DNA of 64,000 bases from Arthrobacter frigidicola (lineage in GTDB: Bacteria; Actinomycetota; Actinomycetes; Actinomycetales; Micrococcaceae): contig QZVU01000007.1 of NCBI GenBank assembly GCA_003602285.1, positions 124,001 through 188,000 on the forward strand. The letters run 5' to 3'. This document shows positions 30,052-40,500 of the stretch, piece after piece. Position 1 is the first letter of the stretch. Each line of letters starts with the position of its first letter. Below the pieces are notes generated by a model that was given only the letters and a program-made list of their open reading frames with translations, was not told the DNA's origin and did no database searches. Both the position numbers and the translations under genes were made by a program.

Positions 30052-30528
30052 ATGTCTTCTCCCCAGTCAGGCCCCCCGACCGCCGCGGACCCCGCCCTCC
30101 GCCTCGACCCCGACGTCGCCGCCGCGCTCAAGCGCGACGACGCCGGACTCGTCGCCGCCATCGTGCAGCAGCACGACACCCTCGAGGTGCTCATGCTCGG
30201 CTGGATGGACGAAGAGGCCCTGCGGCGCACCCTCACCACAGGCCGCGTCACCTTCTACTCCCGGTCCCGCCGGGAGTACTGGCGCAAGGGGGATACCTCC
30301 GGACACACGCAGTGGGTGAAGTCGGTGTCCCTCGACTGCGACGGCGACGCCCTGCTCGTGGCCGTCGACCAGGTCGGCGCGGCCTGCCACACCGGCACCC
30401 GCACGTGCTTCGATGGCCGGGCACTTGACGCCGTGACCGGCAGCAGGGACGACGCCGTCGCCGCCGGAAGCAGCGCGGACGGAAGCAGCGCGGACGGAAG
30501 CAGCGCGGACGGAAGCAAGGAAGGTTAG
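30052..30528 (+). CDS. hisI: phosphoribosyl-AMP cyclohydrolase
   Basis: Third step of histidine synthesis, opening the adenine ring of PR-AMP. It is a 158-residue zinc and magnesium enzyme. The metal-binding DCDGDALL and the Zn cysteines in ACHTGTRTC are present, along with the [17 protein letters not shown] segment. The C-terminus after residue 138 is a repetitive tail encoded by a 15-nt tandem repeat (SSADG units). It is followed 4 nt later by trpE, the standard his-trp junction in this group. Confidence 0.95.
   Translation: MSSPQSGPPTAADPALRLDPDVAAALKRDDAGLVAAIVQQHDTLEVLMLGWMDEEALRRTLTTGRVTFYSRSRREYWRKGDTSGHTQWVKSVSLDCDGDALLVAVDQVGAACHTGTRTCFDGRALDAVTGSRDDAVAAGSSADGSSADGSSADGSKEG
30466..30510 (+). 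repeat. 15-nt tandem repeat in the hisI 3' end
   Basis: Three exact copies of GGAAGCAGCGCGGAC lie at 30466-30480, 30481-30495 and 30496-30510, with the first 7 nt of a fourth after them. The unit is a multiple of three, so copy-number changes keep the frame and only lengthen or shorten the Gly-Ser-Ser-Ala-Asp tail of HisI. Confidence 0.95.
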
Positions 30529-30532
30529 GCGG

Positions 30533-32101
30533 ATGCAGCAGCTCGGAACGATCAGCCCCACCCTCGAGGAGTTCCGCCGCCTGGCCGCGGACCGCCGGGT
30601 CATTCCGGTTTCCGTGAAGGTCCTGGCCGACGCCCACACGCCCATCGGGGTGTACCGGAGGCTGGCCGACGGCCGGCCGGGCACCTTCCTGATGGAGTCG
30701 GCCGCCGGCGGGGGAGTCTGGTCACGGTATTCGTTCATCGGCTCCAAGTCCCGGGCCACCCTGACCTCCCGCGGCGGCGAGGCGCACTGGCTGGGCGAAC
30801 CGCCCGCCGGGGTCCCCACCTCCGGCAGCCCCGTGGACGCGGTTCGGCTCACCGTCGAAGCGCTGCGCACCGAACGCTTCCCCGGGCTTCCGCCGTTCAC
30901 CTCCGGACTCGTCGGATTCGTCGGCTGGGAGGCCGTCCGGCACTGGGAGCGCCTGACCAGCCCGCCCGAGGACGACCTCAACCTTCCGGAACTGGCCATG
31001 TGCCTCGTCACCGACATGGCCATCCACGACAACTCGGAAGGCTCCCTCACCCTCGTCGCCAACGCCATCAACTTCGACGGCTCCGATGAGCGGGTGGACG
31101 AGGCCTGGCACGACGCCGTGGCGCGCATCGAGCGCATGCTCGCCGCCCTCGCCGAGCCCGCCGACCAGCCGGTCTCCGTGCTTGACGCCGCCCCCGCGGC
31201 GGAACTGATGCAGCGGGTCCGCGAACGCTGGGACGAACCGCTCTACCTTTCGGCCATCGAGCGCGGAAAGCAGGCGATCGTCGACGGCGACGTCTTCCAG
31301 GTGGTGATCTCGCGGCGCTTCGAACTCGACTGCGACGCCTCGGCGCTCGACGTGTACCGCATCCTGCGCACCACCAACCCGAGCCCCTACATGTACCTGT
31401 TCAGCCTTGAGGACGCCGACGGCCGGGAGTACTCGATCGTGGGTTCCTCGCCCGAGGCCCTGGTCACGGTCACCGGGGATGAGGTCATCACCCACCCGAT
31501 CGCCGGATCGCGCCCCCGCGGGGCCGGGCCGGAGGAGGACCGCGCGCTGGCGGAGGAGCTGAAGGCCGACGACAAGGAAAAGGCCGAACACCTCATGCTC
31601 GTGGACCTGGCCCGCAACGACCTCTCGAAGGTCTGCCGGCCGGGCAGCGTCGACGTCACGCAGTTCATGGAGATCGAACGGTTCAGCCACATCATGCACC
31701 TGGTCTCCACTGTCGTCGGGCGCCTCGCCCCGGGCCGGAGCGCCTACGACGTCCTCGCGGCCACCTTCCCCGCCGGCACGCTCTCCGGGGCGCCCAAGCC
31801 GAGGGCCCTGCGCCTGATCGACGAGCTCGAACCGCACCGGCGGGGCATCTACGGCGGCGTCGTCGGCTACCTCGACTTCGCCGGCGACATGGACCTGGCC
31901 ATCGCCATCCGGTCCGCCCTGCTGCGTGACGGCAGGGCGTATGTGCAGTCCGGCGGCGGCATCGTCGCCGACTCTGTCCTGGCCGACGAGGCCCTGGAAA
32001 CCGTCAACAAGGCCGCCGCCCCGCTCCGGGCCGCCCTGGCCGCCTCCGGCCTGCGCCCGGCCGGCAGCTCGGTTCCCGTCTCTCCGGCGGCCGCGCGATG
32101 A
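30533..32101 (+). CDS. trpE: anthranilate synthase component I
   Basis: Converts chorismate to anthranilate with ammonia from a TrpG subunit that is not in this window. It is 522 residues. The chorismate-binding domain shows DGDVFQVVISRRFE, YSIVGSSPEALV, HPIAGSRPRG and FPAGTLSGAPKPRAL. The N-terminal tryptophan-feedback region contains the LMESA motif (FLMESAAGGGVWSRYSFIG) in which a Ser is usually involved in Trp binding. It overlaps the following membrane protein by 4 nt. Confidence 0.96.
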   Translation: MQQLGTISPTLEEFRRLAADRRVIPVSVKVLADAHTPIGVYRRLADGRPGTFLMESAAGGGVWSRYSFIGSKSRATLTSRGGEAHWLGEPPAGVPTSGSPVDAVRLTVEALRTERFPGLPPFTSGLVGFVGWEAVRHWERLTSPPEDDLNLPELAMCLVTDMAIHDNSEGSLTLVANAINFDGSDERVDEAWHDAVARIERMLAALAEPADQPVSVLDAAPAAELMQRVRERWDEPLYLSAIERGKQAIVDGDVFQVVISRRFELDCDASALDVYRILRTTNPSPYMYLFSLEDADGREYSIVGSSPEALVTVTGDEVITHPIAGSRPRGAGPEEDRALAEELKADDKEKAEHLMLVDLARNDLSKVCRPGSVDVTQFMEIERFSHIMHLVSTVVGRLAPGRSAYDVLAATFPAGTLSGAPKPRALRLIDELEPHRRGIYGGVVGYLDFAGDMDLAIAIRSALLRDGRAYVQSGGGIVADSVLADEALETVNKAAAPLRAALAASGLRPAGSSVPVSPAAAR

Positions 32102-32697
32102 GCGCCGACCGGCCCCCGCGGGGTCAGCGCCGTGGGACGGTGGTGCTCGTGATCGTGGCGGTGGCGCTGCTGGCCTTCGGCACCACCACCCAGACCTGGC
32201 TCGAGGTGCGCCTGCCCGAGGAGGCGGTGCAGACCCCCGACCTCGCCGTCCCCGGCAGCGAGGCCGCTACCCCGGTGAGCGCCTTCGCGCTGGTGGCCCT
32301 GGCCGCCGCCCTGGCCGTCTCCATCGCCGGACGGGTGGCGCGGTGGTTCGTGGCCGCGATCCTGCTCATCGCCGGCGGAGGCATCCTCCTGACCAGCATC
32401 CGCATCGCGCTCGACCCCGCCGCGGCCGCCGCCCCCGCCATCGGCGAGGCCATCGGCATCAGCGGCGGCGCCGGTGCGTCGGCCACCGCCACCGCCCTGC
32501 CCTGGCTTGCCGCCGGCAGCGGCCTGCTCCTGGCCGCCGCGGCGGTCTGGGTGGCCCTGGTGGGCCGGCACTGGGAGCGGGCCCGGCGCTACGAGAGGAC
32601 CACCGGGCCGGCTCCGGCGGCCCGGGCGTCGTCGTCCCACGCCACGGACATCGACAGCTGGGACCGGCTCACGCACGGGGAGGACCCGACCCGCTGA
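32098..32697 (+). CDS. tryptophan biosynthesis-associated membrane protein (TIGR02234)
   Basis: A 199-residue protein with about four hydrophobic segments (VVLVIVAVALLAFG near the N-terminus, FALVALAAALAVSIAG, WFVAAILLIAGGGILL, and LAAGSGLLLAAAAVWVALVG) and a charged C-terminus. Proteins of this type sit immediately after trpE in many actinobacteria. Their function is unknown; a link to tryptophan metabolism rests only on position. It is coupled to trpE by an ATGA overlap. Confidence 0.82.
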   Translation: MSADRPPRGQRRGTVVLVIVAVALLAFGTTTQTWLEVRLPEEAVQTPDLAVPGSEAATPVSAFALVALAAALAVSIAGRVARWFVAAILLIAGGGILLTSIRIALDPAAAAAPAIGEAIGISGGAGASATATALPWLAAGSGLLLAAAAVWVALVGRHWERARRYERTTGPAPAARASSSHATDIDSWDRLTHGEDPTR

Positions 32698-32795
32698 GTC
32701 CGGCCCCGGAGGCCGGACGTGCAGGGGTGCGGCGGGTCGGTGGACCGGCGCCAATAATGGCAGAATGTACGAAGACACCCAGAAGGAGAATCACC

Positions 32796-33101
32796 ATGGC
32801 ACAGAACACGACCGCAGCCACGAACCGGAACTCGCCTGAGAGCCATGCCCAGATGGGTGATGAGACGATCGGCCATGGCAACAGCCCGGCGGCGTGGACC
32901 TGCGTCCTGGTCATGATCCTCGGCGCCGCTGTGTCCTCCTTCGCGTACATCTTCGCCAGCACCGAGGGCAACCGCGACACCGGCACCGTGCTGTTCTGGA
33001 TCGGCATCCTCATCATGTTCGTCGGCCTGCTCGTCGGTTTCGTCATGCGCAAGGTCGGTTACGGCGTGGGCGGATCGAAGCTCAAGAGCAACGGCCACTA
33101 G
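32796..33101 (+). CDS. HGxxPAAW family small membrane protein
   Basis: A 101-residue protein carrying the family's naming motif HGNSPAAW (residues 27-34), then two transmembrane helices (VLVMILGAAVSSFAYIF and VLFWIGILIMFVGLLVGFVM) and a glycine/lysine tail. An AGAAGGAGA ribosome-binding site precedes ATG 32796. It sits between trpE and trpC in the usual actinobacterial order. Function is unknown. Its stop directly abuts the trpC GTG. Confidence 0.88.
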   Translation: MAQNTTAATNRNSPESHAQMGDETIGHGNSPAAWTCVLVMILGAAVSSFAYIFASTEGNRDTGTVLFWIGILIMFVGLLVGFVMRKVGYGVGGSKLKSNGH

Positions 33102-33932
33102 GTGAGCGTTCTCGACGACATCATCTCCGGCGTCCGCGAGGACCTGAGCGTCCGGACGGCGGAGGCGCCCCTGGCGCAGGTGCGGGCCCGCGCCCTCGAC
33201 CGGGCACCGGCCGCCGACGCCCTGGGAGCGCTGCGCGGCGACGGGCGCACCCTCTCGGTGATCGCCGAGGTCAAGCGCAGCAGCCCCTCCAAGGGCGCGC
33301 TGGCCGCCATCGCCGACCCGGCCGCCCTCGCCGCACGCTATGAGGCCGGCGGCGCCGCCGTGGTCAGCGTCCTGACCGAGCAGCGCCGGTTCAGCGGCTC
33401 CCTGGCCGACCTCGACGCCGTCCGGGCGAGCGTGAGCATCCCCGTGCTCCGCAAGGACTTCACCGTCGAGGACTACCAGCTCTGGGAGGCACGCGCGCAC
33501 GGCGCGGACCTGGTCCTGCTCATCGTCGCGGCCCTGAGCGACGCGCAGCTCGAGCACTTCCTCGGCCGAACCCACGAACTGGGCATGAACGCTCTCGTTG
33601 AGACTCACACCGCCGAGGAAGTCGAGCGCGCTGCGGCCGTGGGCTCCCGGATCATCGGCGTCAACGTGCGCAACCTCAAGACGCTCGACATCGACCGGTC
33701 GGTCTTCGCCGATCTGGCCCGCCGGATCCCGCAGGACGCCGTGACCGTCGCGGAGTCAGGTGTCCGCGGCATCGGCGACGTCGAGGAATTCGCCGCCCAG
33801 GGAGCCCGGGCGGTCCTCGTCGGCGAGGCCCTCGTCCGCGGGGAGGACCCGGAGGCCGCCGTGGCGCAGTTCCGCGCGGTGCCGGTGCGCGACCTTCCCG
33901 GGCTGCGCGATCTTCCCGGACTGAAGCAGTGA
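33102..33932 (+). CDS. trpC: indole-3-glycerol phosphate synthase
   Basis: Beta-alpha barrel closing the indole ring. The catalytic motifs [31 protein letters not shown] and [11 protein letters not shown] are present, as are the phosphate-binding VNVRNLKTL and VAESGVRG. Length is 276 residues with a GTG start. The C-terminus has a short GLRDLPGLK duplication ([11 protein letters not shown]). trpD and trpF are absent from the cluster. Confidence 0.96.
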   Translation: MSVLDDIISGVREDLSVRTAEAPLAQVRARALDRAPAADALGALRGDGRTLSVIAEVKRSSPSKGALAAIADPAALAARYEAGGAAVVSVLTEQRRFSGSLADLDAVRASVSIPVLRKDFTVEDYQLWEARAHGADLVLLIVAALSDAQLEHFLGRTHELGMNALVETHTAEEVERAAAVGSRIIGVNVRNLKTLDIDRSVFADLARRIPQDAVTVAESGVRGIGDVEEFAAQGARAVLVGEALVRGEDPEAAVAQFRAVPVRDLPGLRDLPGLKQ

Positions 33933-33995
33933 TGAGGCGCCCGCCGCTCTGAGGCGGGCACAGGAGCCCCCGCCGGGGCCCCCGGAAGCGAATCC

Positions 33996-34013
33996 GGCCG
34001 GCAGCAGCCGGCC
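33996..34013 (+). other. hairpin upstream of trpB
   Basis: GGCCGGC and GCCGGCC form a perfect 7-bp stem with an AGCA loop, in the 107-nt trpC-trpB gap, 27 nt before the trpB start. A less regular GC-rich stem lies upstream (about 33967-33983). The role is unclear; it could slow transcription or mark a processing site. Confidence 0.4.
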
Positions 34014-34039
34014 CCAATGGATCCAGAACAGGAAAGCTC

Positions 34040-35398
34040 ATGACACACCAGGACACCGGCCGGGCATCCGAGCCGGCCGCGCAGATCGACGGCGACGCCG
34101 CGGCGGCCTTCCTGAGCCACGAGGGCCGTCCGGAGAGCCTGCGCCACGCGCCAGGACCCTACTTCGGGGACTACGGCGGACGCTGGATGCCGGAGTCGCT
34201 CATCGCAGCCCTCGACGAGCTGCAGGAGACCTTCGAGGCGGCCAAGGCCGACCCGGAGTTCACCGCCCAGGTCGCCGAACTCAATGCCACCTACGCCGGA
34301 CGGCCGTCCCTGCTGACCGAGGCGAAGAGCTTCGCCGCCCACGCCGGCGGCGTCCGGGTCTTCCTCAAGCGCGAGGACCTGAACCACACCGGGTCCCACA
34401 AGATCAACAACGTCCTCGGGCAGGCCCTGCTGGCCAAGCGCATGGGCAAGACCCGCGTCATAGCCGAGACCGGCGCCGGCCAGCACGGGGTAGCCAGCGC
34501 TACGGCGGCCGCCCTCCTCGGGCTTGAATGCGTCGTCTACATGGGCGCCGAGGACACCCGGCGGCAGGCCCTGAACGTGGCCCGCATGCAGCTGCTCGGG
34601 GCGGAGGTCATCCCCGTGACCAACGGCTCCCAGACGCTCAAGGACGCCATCAACGACGCGCTGCGGGACTGGGTGGCCAATGTCGACACCACCCACTACC
34701 TGCTCGGCACCGCCGCCGGCGCCCACCCGTTCCCGGCGATGGTCCGCTACTTCCACGAGGTGATCGGCGAGGAGGCCCGCGCCCAGATCCTCGAGCAGAC
34801 CGGGAAGCTTCCCGACGCCGTCTGCGCCTGCGTCGGCGGCGGGTCCAACGCCATCGGCATCTTCCACGGCTTCCTCGACGACCCCTCGGTGCGCCTCTAC
34901 GGCTTCGAGGCAGGCGGCGACGGCGTCGAATCCGGACGCCACGCCGCCACCATCACCCTCGGCCGGCCCGGGGTGCTCCATGGTGCCCGCTCCTACCTCA
35001 TGCAGGACGAGTACGGGCAGACGATGGAGTCCCACTCCATCTCCGCCGGCCTCGACTACCCCGGCGTGGGCCCCGAGCACGCCTACCTCGCCGACATCGG
35101 CCGGGCCTCCTACGAGCCGGTCACCGACCGCGAGGCCATGGACGCGTTTCAACTGCTGTGCCGCACCGAGGGGATCATCCCCGCCATCGAAACCGCCCAC
35201 GCCCTGGCCGGGGCGCTGAAGGTCGGCCAGCGCCTGGCCGCGGACCTCGCCCCCGGCGAGCAGGCCAGTGACAAGGTCATCATCGTCAACCTCTCGGGGC
35301 GCGGAGACAAGGACGTCGCGACGGCGGCGGAGTACTTCGACCTGCTGCCCGACGACAGCGCCGAGCAGGAAATCGCCCAGGAAGGGGAGCAGCTGTGA
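34040..35398 (+). CDS. trpB: tryptophan synthase beta chain
   Basis: PLP enzyme that joins indole to serine. The Schiff-base lysine is in HTGSHKINN, with [12 protein letters not shown] and the glycine-rich [12 protein letters not shown] phosphate-binding motif. Length is 452 residues, with a 35-residue N-terminal extension before [12 protein letters not shown]. An AGGAAAG ribosome-binding site precedes the ATG. It overlaps trpA by 4 nt (GTGA). Confidence 0.97.
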   Translation: MTHQDTGRASEPAAQIDGDAAAAFLSHEGRPESLRHAPGPYFGDYGGRWMPESLIAALDELQETFEAAKADPEFTAQVAELNATYAGRPSLLTEAKSFAAHAGGVRVFLKREDLNHTGSHKINNVLGQALLAKRMGKTRVIAETGAGQHGVASATAAALLGLECVVYMGAEDTRRQALNVARMQLLGAEVIPVTNGSQTLKDAINDALRDWVANVDTTHYLLGTAAGAHPFPAMVRYFHEVIGEEARAQILEQTGKLPDAVCACVGGGSNAIGIFHGFLDDPSVRLYGFEAGGDGVESGRHAATITLGRPGVLHGARSYLMQDEYGQTMESHSISAGLDYPGVGPEHAYLADIGRASYEPVTDREAMDAFQLLCRTEGIIPAIETAHALAGALKVGQRLAADLAPGEQASDKVIIVNLSGRGDKDVATAAEYFDLLPDDSAEQEIAQEGEQL

Positions 35399-36198
35399 AG
35401 ACCCTGTCGTCCAAGGCCGCAGCGGCGGTCGAGAAGGCCCGCTCCGAGGGGCGCGCGGCCCTGATCGGCTACCTGCCCGCCGGGTTCCCCGACGTGCCCA
35501 CCACCATCGAGGCGGCCCTGACCATGGCGGCCAACGGCGTCGACCTGATCGAGATCGGCATCCCCTACTCCGACCCGGTCATGGACGGCCGGGTCATCCA
35601 GGACGCCACCGTCCAGGCCCTCGCCGCAGGGTTCACCGTGCCCCAAATCTACGACGTCGTCCGCGGCATCACGAGCGCCACCGATGTTCCGGTCCTCGTC
35701 ATGACCTACTGGAACCCCGTGATGCGCATGGGCGTGCGCGAGTTCGCCTCCCGCCTGGCCGAGGCCGGCGGGGCCGGCCTGATCACCCCGGACCTGATCC
35801 CCGACGAGGCGGCCGAGTGGATGGCCGTCTCCGACGAGTTCGGCCTTGACCGTGTGTACCTCGTGGCGCCCTCGACCTCGCAGGCACGGATGCGCAGCAC
35901 CGTGGAGGCCAGCCGCGGCTTCGTCTACGGCGTCTCGGTCATGGGCATCACCGGCGCGCGCACCTCCGTGGGCGCAGCCGCCCGTGCCGTTGTCGATGAC
36001 GCCCACGCCGCCGGCGCCGAGCGCGTCTGCGTCGGCCTGGGCGTCTCGAGTGCCGCGCAGGTCGCGGAGATCGCACGCTACGCCGACGGCGTCATCGTCG
36101 GCACCGCGCTGGTGGCAGCACTGCGCGACGGCGGGGTGCCCGCCGTGGCCGCCCTGTGCAAGGACCTCAGCACCGGAACCGGAAAGAACCCCTCATGA
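35395..36198 (+). CDS. trpA: tryptophan synthase alpha chain
   Basis: Cleaves indole-3-glycerol phosphate to indole, which tunnels to TrpB. The catalytic Glu is in [15 protein letters not shown], together with that motif's Asp. The phosphate-binding loop is VCVGLGVSS. Length is 267 residues. The GTG start overlaps trpB and the stop overlaps lgt by 4 nt, so trpB-trpA-lgt are coupled. Confidence 0.96.
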   Translation: MKTLSSKAAAAVEKARSEGRAALIGYLPAGFPDVPTTIEAALTMAANGVDLIEIGIPYSDPVMDGRVIQDATVQALAAGFTVPQIYDVVRGITSATDVPVLVMTYWNPVMRMGVREFASRLAEAGGAGLITPDLIPDEAAEWMAVSDEFGLDRVYLVAPSTSQARMRSTVEASRGFVYGVSVMGITGARTSVGAAARAVVDDAHAAGAERVCVGLGVSSAAQVAEIARYADGVIVGTALVAALRDGGVPAVAALCKDLSTGTGKNPS

Positions 36199-37340
36199 AC
36201 GCCGCCCCTGCCCTTTCCCTGCCGGTCCCGGCGTCGATTCCCAGCCCGCCGGCGGAGTGGGCGAGCTTCAGCCTCGGTCCGCTGACCATCCACCTTTACG
36301 CCCTGTGCATCCTGCTGGGCATCATCCTGGCCCTGTGGCTGACGCAGAAGCGGTTCGCCCGCTACGGCGGACGGCCCGAGGCCGTCTGGGACGTCGCCGT
36401 CTGGGCCGTGCCCTTCGGGATCATCGGCGGCCGGCTCTACCATGTGTTCTCCTCGCCCGATGCCTACTTCGGCCCCGACGGGGACCTCTCGCTCATTCCC
36501 CAGATCTGGCTGGGCGGCCTCGGCATCTGGGGTGCCGTGGCCCTCGGCGCCGTCGGGGCGTGGATCGGCTGCCGCCGGGCGGGGATCCGCCTGTCGGCCT
36601 TCGCCGATGCCGCCGCACCCGGCGTGCTGCTCGCGCAGGCCATCGGCCGCTGGGGCAACTGGTTCAACCAGGAACTCTACGGCGCACCGACCGACCTGCC
36701 CTGGGGCCTGGAGATCGACGCCGACAATCCCGCCTTCCCGCCCTCCGCGGAGCCCGGCACGCTCTTTCACCCCACCTTCCTCTATGAGTCCCTGTGGAAT
36801 CTCGCCGGGGTGGCGCTGCTGTTGCTGGCTGACCGCCGCTTTGGGCTGCGCGGCGGGCGGATGTTCTGGCTGTACGCCGCCTACTACACCCTCGGGCGGG
36901 TCTGGATCGAGGCGCTGCGGATCGACGACGCCGAGATGGTCTCCCTGTTCGGGATCACCGCACGCCTCAACGTCTGGGTCTCCATCGTCGTGTTCCTGGC
37001 CTCCGTGGCCATCCTCGTGTACCTCAGCCGCCGCCTGCGCGGTGCCGGCACACCCTCGGTGTACCTGCCCGGCCGGGAGCCGGCCGCCGACGCCGTGGGC
37101 GACGGGACGGCCGAAGCGAAGGCCACCGGCGCGGAGGGCAACTCCGGCGCTGGGAGCACTTCCGGCACTGGGGACGACGCGGATGTCCACGGGGCGGACG
37201 CCTCGGCGACGCCGGAAAACGACCGTGGTAATCTTTCGGAAACACATGGCTCCTCAGTGACCTCCGGGTCGCAGGACCCCGCGAAGGCGGAGCCACGGGA
37301 CTCGGCCTCCCGAACACAGTCCCCGGGCCACCGCCCCTAA
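36195..37340 (+). CDS. lgt: prolipoprotein diacylglyceryl transferase
   Basis: Membrane enzyme that attaches diacylglycerol to the lipobox cysteine of prolipoproteins. About seven transmembrane segments are visible. The signature [13 protein letters not shown] is present, with the invariant Arg in GGRLYHV and [11 protein letters not shown]. Catalytic-domain similarity ends near residue 290. The last 85-90 residues are a Gly/Ala/Ser/Thr/Asp-rich tail whose DNA overlaps a possible promoter and leader for gltB. The start is coupled to trpA. Confidence 0.95.
   Translation: MNAAPALSLPVPASIPSPPAEWASFSLGPLTIHLYALCILLGIILALWLTQKRFARYGGRPEAVWDVAVWAVPFGIIGGRLYHVFSSPDAYFGPDGDLSLIPQIWLGGLGIWGAVALGAVGAWIGCRRAGIRLSAFADAAAPGVLLAQAIGRWGNWFNQELYGAPTDLPWGLEIDADNPAFPPSAEPGTLFHPTFLYESLWNLAGVALLLLADRRFGLRGGRMFWLYAAYYTLGRVWIEALRIDDAEMVSLFGITARLNVWVSIVVFLASVAILVYLSRRLRGAGTPSVYLPGREPAADAVGDGTAEAKATGAEGNSGAGSTSGTGDDADVHGADASATPENDRGNLSETHGSSVTSGSQDPAKAEPRDSASRTQSPGHRP
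37229..37295 (+). promoter_or_regulatory. candidate gltB promoter and nested leader stem
   Basis: TAATCT preceded by TGG (an extended -10 look) lies at 37229-37234 inside the lgt tail. Thirteen nt downstream, TGGCTCC (37247-37253) pairs with GGAGCCA (37289-37295). That stem encloses a second stem, GGGTC (37266-37270) with GACCC (37275-37279). A transcript from here would give gltB a leader of about 320 nt. Evidence is structural only. Confidence 0.35.
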
Positions 37341-37563
37341 AGGACGCTTCCGGACCACACCGACGTGGCTCACCGGGTACCGGCCGGGCCACCCCTCCGG
37401 CGCCGCTACCTACGGCTTGCCAGCGCGGCTCGGCGACTCCTGTCTCCGCCCGCGCCACGCCTGCCCGGAACCCTCTTTCGACAAGTACGACCGGCGCCCG
37501 AGGGCGCCCTGGGGCCAAGGCCGTCCCCTCCCGACGCTCCATTCTGGGGGAAGGACTCTTCGA

Positions 37564-40500
37564 ATGACCGCTGAACACCCGAACACCGCTCCCGATCCGG
37601 GAGAGGCCGCCGGCTCCGCTCCGACCGACGGAAAGCCCAGCACCGCTCCATCGCCCTTCGAGCGTTTCGCCGCGCTTCCACCCGCCTCCGGGCTCTATAA
37701 CCCGGAGAACGAGAAGGACGCCTGCGGGCTGGCGGTCATCGCCACCCTGCGCGGTGTGCCCGGCCACGACATCGTCGACGCCGCCCTGACCGCGCTGCGC
37801 AACCTCGAGCACCGCGGCGCCGTGGGCGCCGACGAGGGCACCGGAGACGGAGCCGGGCTGCTCACCCAGGTCCCGGACGAGTTCTTCCGCGCCGTCGTCG
37901 ACTTCGAGCTGCCGCCGGCCGGCTCCTACGTGGTGGGGACGGCGTTCCTCCCGGCCGAGGACAAGGAGCAGGAAACGGCGCGTGCCGGCATCGAGTCGAT
38001 CGCCGCGTCCGAAGGGCTGGCGGTGCTCGGCTGGCGGGTCGTGCCCATCGTCGCCGACCTCGTCGGCGCCATGGCCCGGGCGTGCATGCCGCACTTCGAG
38101 CAGGTGTTCCTCGCCCCCGTCGAGGGCGCCGGTACCAACCTCGACGCCATGGCGTTCCGGGTGCGCAAGCGCGCCCAGAACAAGTACGGGGTCTACTTCC
38201 CCTCGCTGTCCTCGAAGACGATGGTCTACAAGGGCATGCTCACCACCGCCCAGCTCGAGCCGTTCTACCCCGACCTCTCCGATTCCCGGTTCAAGACCCG
38301 GCTCGGCATCGTCCACTCCCGGTTCTCCACCAACACCTTCCCCTCCTGGCCGCTGGCCCAGCCGTTCCGCACCATCGCGCACAACGGGGAGATCAACACC
38401 GTCAAGGGCAACCGCAACTGGATGCGGGCCCGGCAGTCCCAGCTCGCGAACCCGCTGCTGGGGGACTCGCCCGAGGAACTCTTCCCGATCTGTACCCCCG
38501 GGGCGTCCGATTCGGCCTCCTTCGACGAGGTCGCCGAGCTGCTGACCCTCTCCGGGCGGCCGATCACCCACTCGATCATGATGATGATCCCGGAGGCCTG
38601 GGAAAACCACGCCACCATGGACCCCGCCCGCCGGGCCTTCTACCAGTACCACTCAATGCTCATGGAGCCCTGGGACGGACCGGCCGCCGTGTCCTTCACC
38701 GACGGCCGGCTCGTCGGGGCCGTCCTTGACCGCAACGGGCTGCGCCCGGCGCGGTACTGGGTCACCGAGGACGGCCTCGTCGTCCTTGCCTCCGAGGTCG
38801 GCGTCGTCGACATCGCTCCCGGCCGCGTGGTCCGCAAGGGGCGGGTCTCCCCGGGCAAGATGTTCCTGGTGGATACCGAGATGGGCCGCCTGATCGAGGA
38901 CTCGGAGATCAAGGCCGAGGTCGCCGCCGCCAACCCGTGGGCCGACTGGGTGCGCGAGAACCTGATCTCCCTCGAGGACCTGCCCGAGCGCGAGCACGTG
39001 GTCCACACCAAGGCCTCGATCAACCGCCGGCAGCGGACCTTCGGCTACACGCAGGAGGAACTGAGGATCCTGCTCGGACCGATGGCGAAGACGGGCGCCG
39101 AACCGCTGGGTGCCATGGGCTCCGACACGCCCGTGGCGGTGCTCTCCAAGCGGCCCCGGCTGCTGTTCGACTACTTCGTGCAGTCCTTCGCGCAGGTGAC
39201 CAACCCGCCGCTCGACTCCATCCGCGAGGAACTCGTCACCTCAATGGGCCTTTCAATCGGTCCCGACGGCAACCTGCTCTCCACCGGGCAGGTCCGCTCC
39301 AAGCAGGTGGCCCTGAAGTTCCCGGTGATCAACAACGACGAACTCGCCAAGATCGCCAACCTCGAATCCGACGACGGCGACCGCCTCACCGTGCGGGTGC
39401 GCGGGCTCTACCGGCACGACGGGGGAGAGGCCTCGCTGCGCGCACGGCTGGCCGAGATCTGCGAGCAGGTCTCGAGCGCCCTCAACCGCGGCGTGCAGTT
39501 CGTCGTCCTCTCGGACCGCGACTCCAACGCCCAGTGGGCGCCCATCCCGTCGCTGCTGCTCACCAGCGCCGTCCACCACCACCTGCTGCGCAGCGCCAAC
39601 CGCACGAAGACCTCGCTGGTCGTCGAGGCGGGCGACGTGCGCGAGGTCCACCATGTGGCGGTCCTGATCGGCTACGGCGCCTCCGCTGTGAACCCCTACC
39701 TCGCCATGGAAAGCTGCGAGGAACTGGTCCGCAACGGCGATATCACCGGCGTCACTGCTGAGGCGGCCGTCGCGAACCTCATCAAGGGCCTCGGCAAGGG
39801 CGTCCTGAAGATCATGTCGAAGATGGGCATCTCTACCGTCAGCTCCTACTGCGGAGCGCAGACCTTCGAGGCGCTCGGGCTCGCGCAGGAGCTCGTCGAC
39901 GAATACTTCCACGGCACGCAAACCCAGCTCGGCGGCGTCGAACTCGACGTGATCGCCGCGGAGGTCGCCGCACGCCACGCCGCTGCCTATCCGGAGGACG
40001 GTATCGAGGACCCGCACCGCGGCCTCGAGAACGGCGGGGAGTACCAGTGGCGCCGGGAGGGCCCGGCGCACCTGTTCAACCCGGAGACGGTGTTCCGGCT
40101 CCAGCACGCTACCCGCGAACGCCGGTACGACATCTTCAAGACCTACACCCGCGGCGTCGACGACCAGTCACGTGAGCTGATGACCCTGCGCGGGCTGCTG
40201 AAGCTGCGCGGCGGGGAACGCCCGCCGGTGCCGCTCGAGGAGGTCGAGCCTGTCTCGAGCATCGTGAAGCGCTTCTCCACCGGGGCGATGAGCTACGGCT
40301 CCATCTCCAAGGAGGCCCACGAGACCCTGGCCATCGCCATGAACCGGCTCGGGGCGAAGTCGAACACCGGCGAGGGCGGGGAGGACACCGACCGCCTGCT
40401 CGACACAGAGCGCCGTTCCGCCATCAAGCAGGTGGCCTCTGGCCGGTTCGGCGTCACCAGCCTCTACCTGACCAACGCCGAGGACATCCAGATCAAGATG

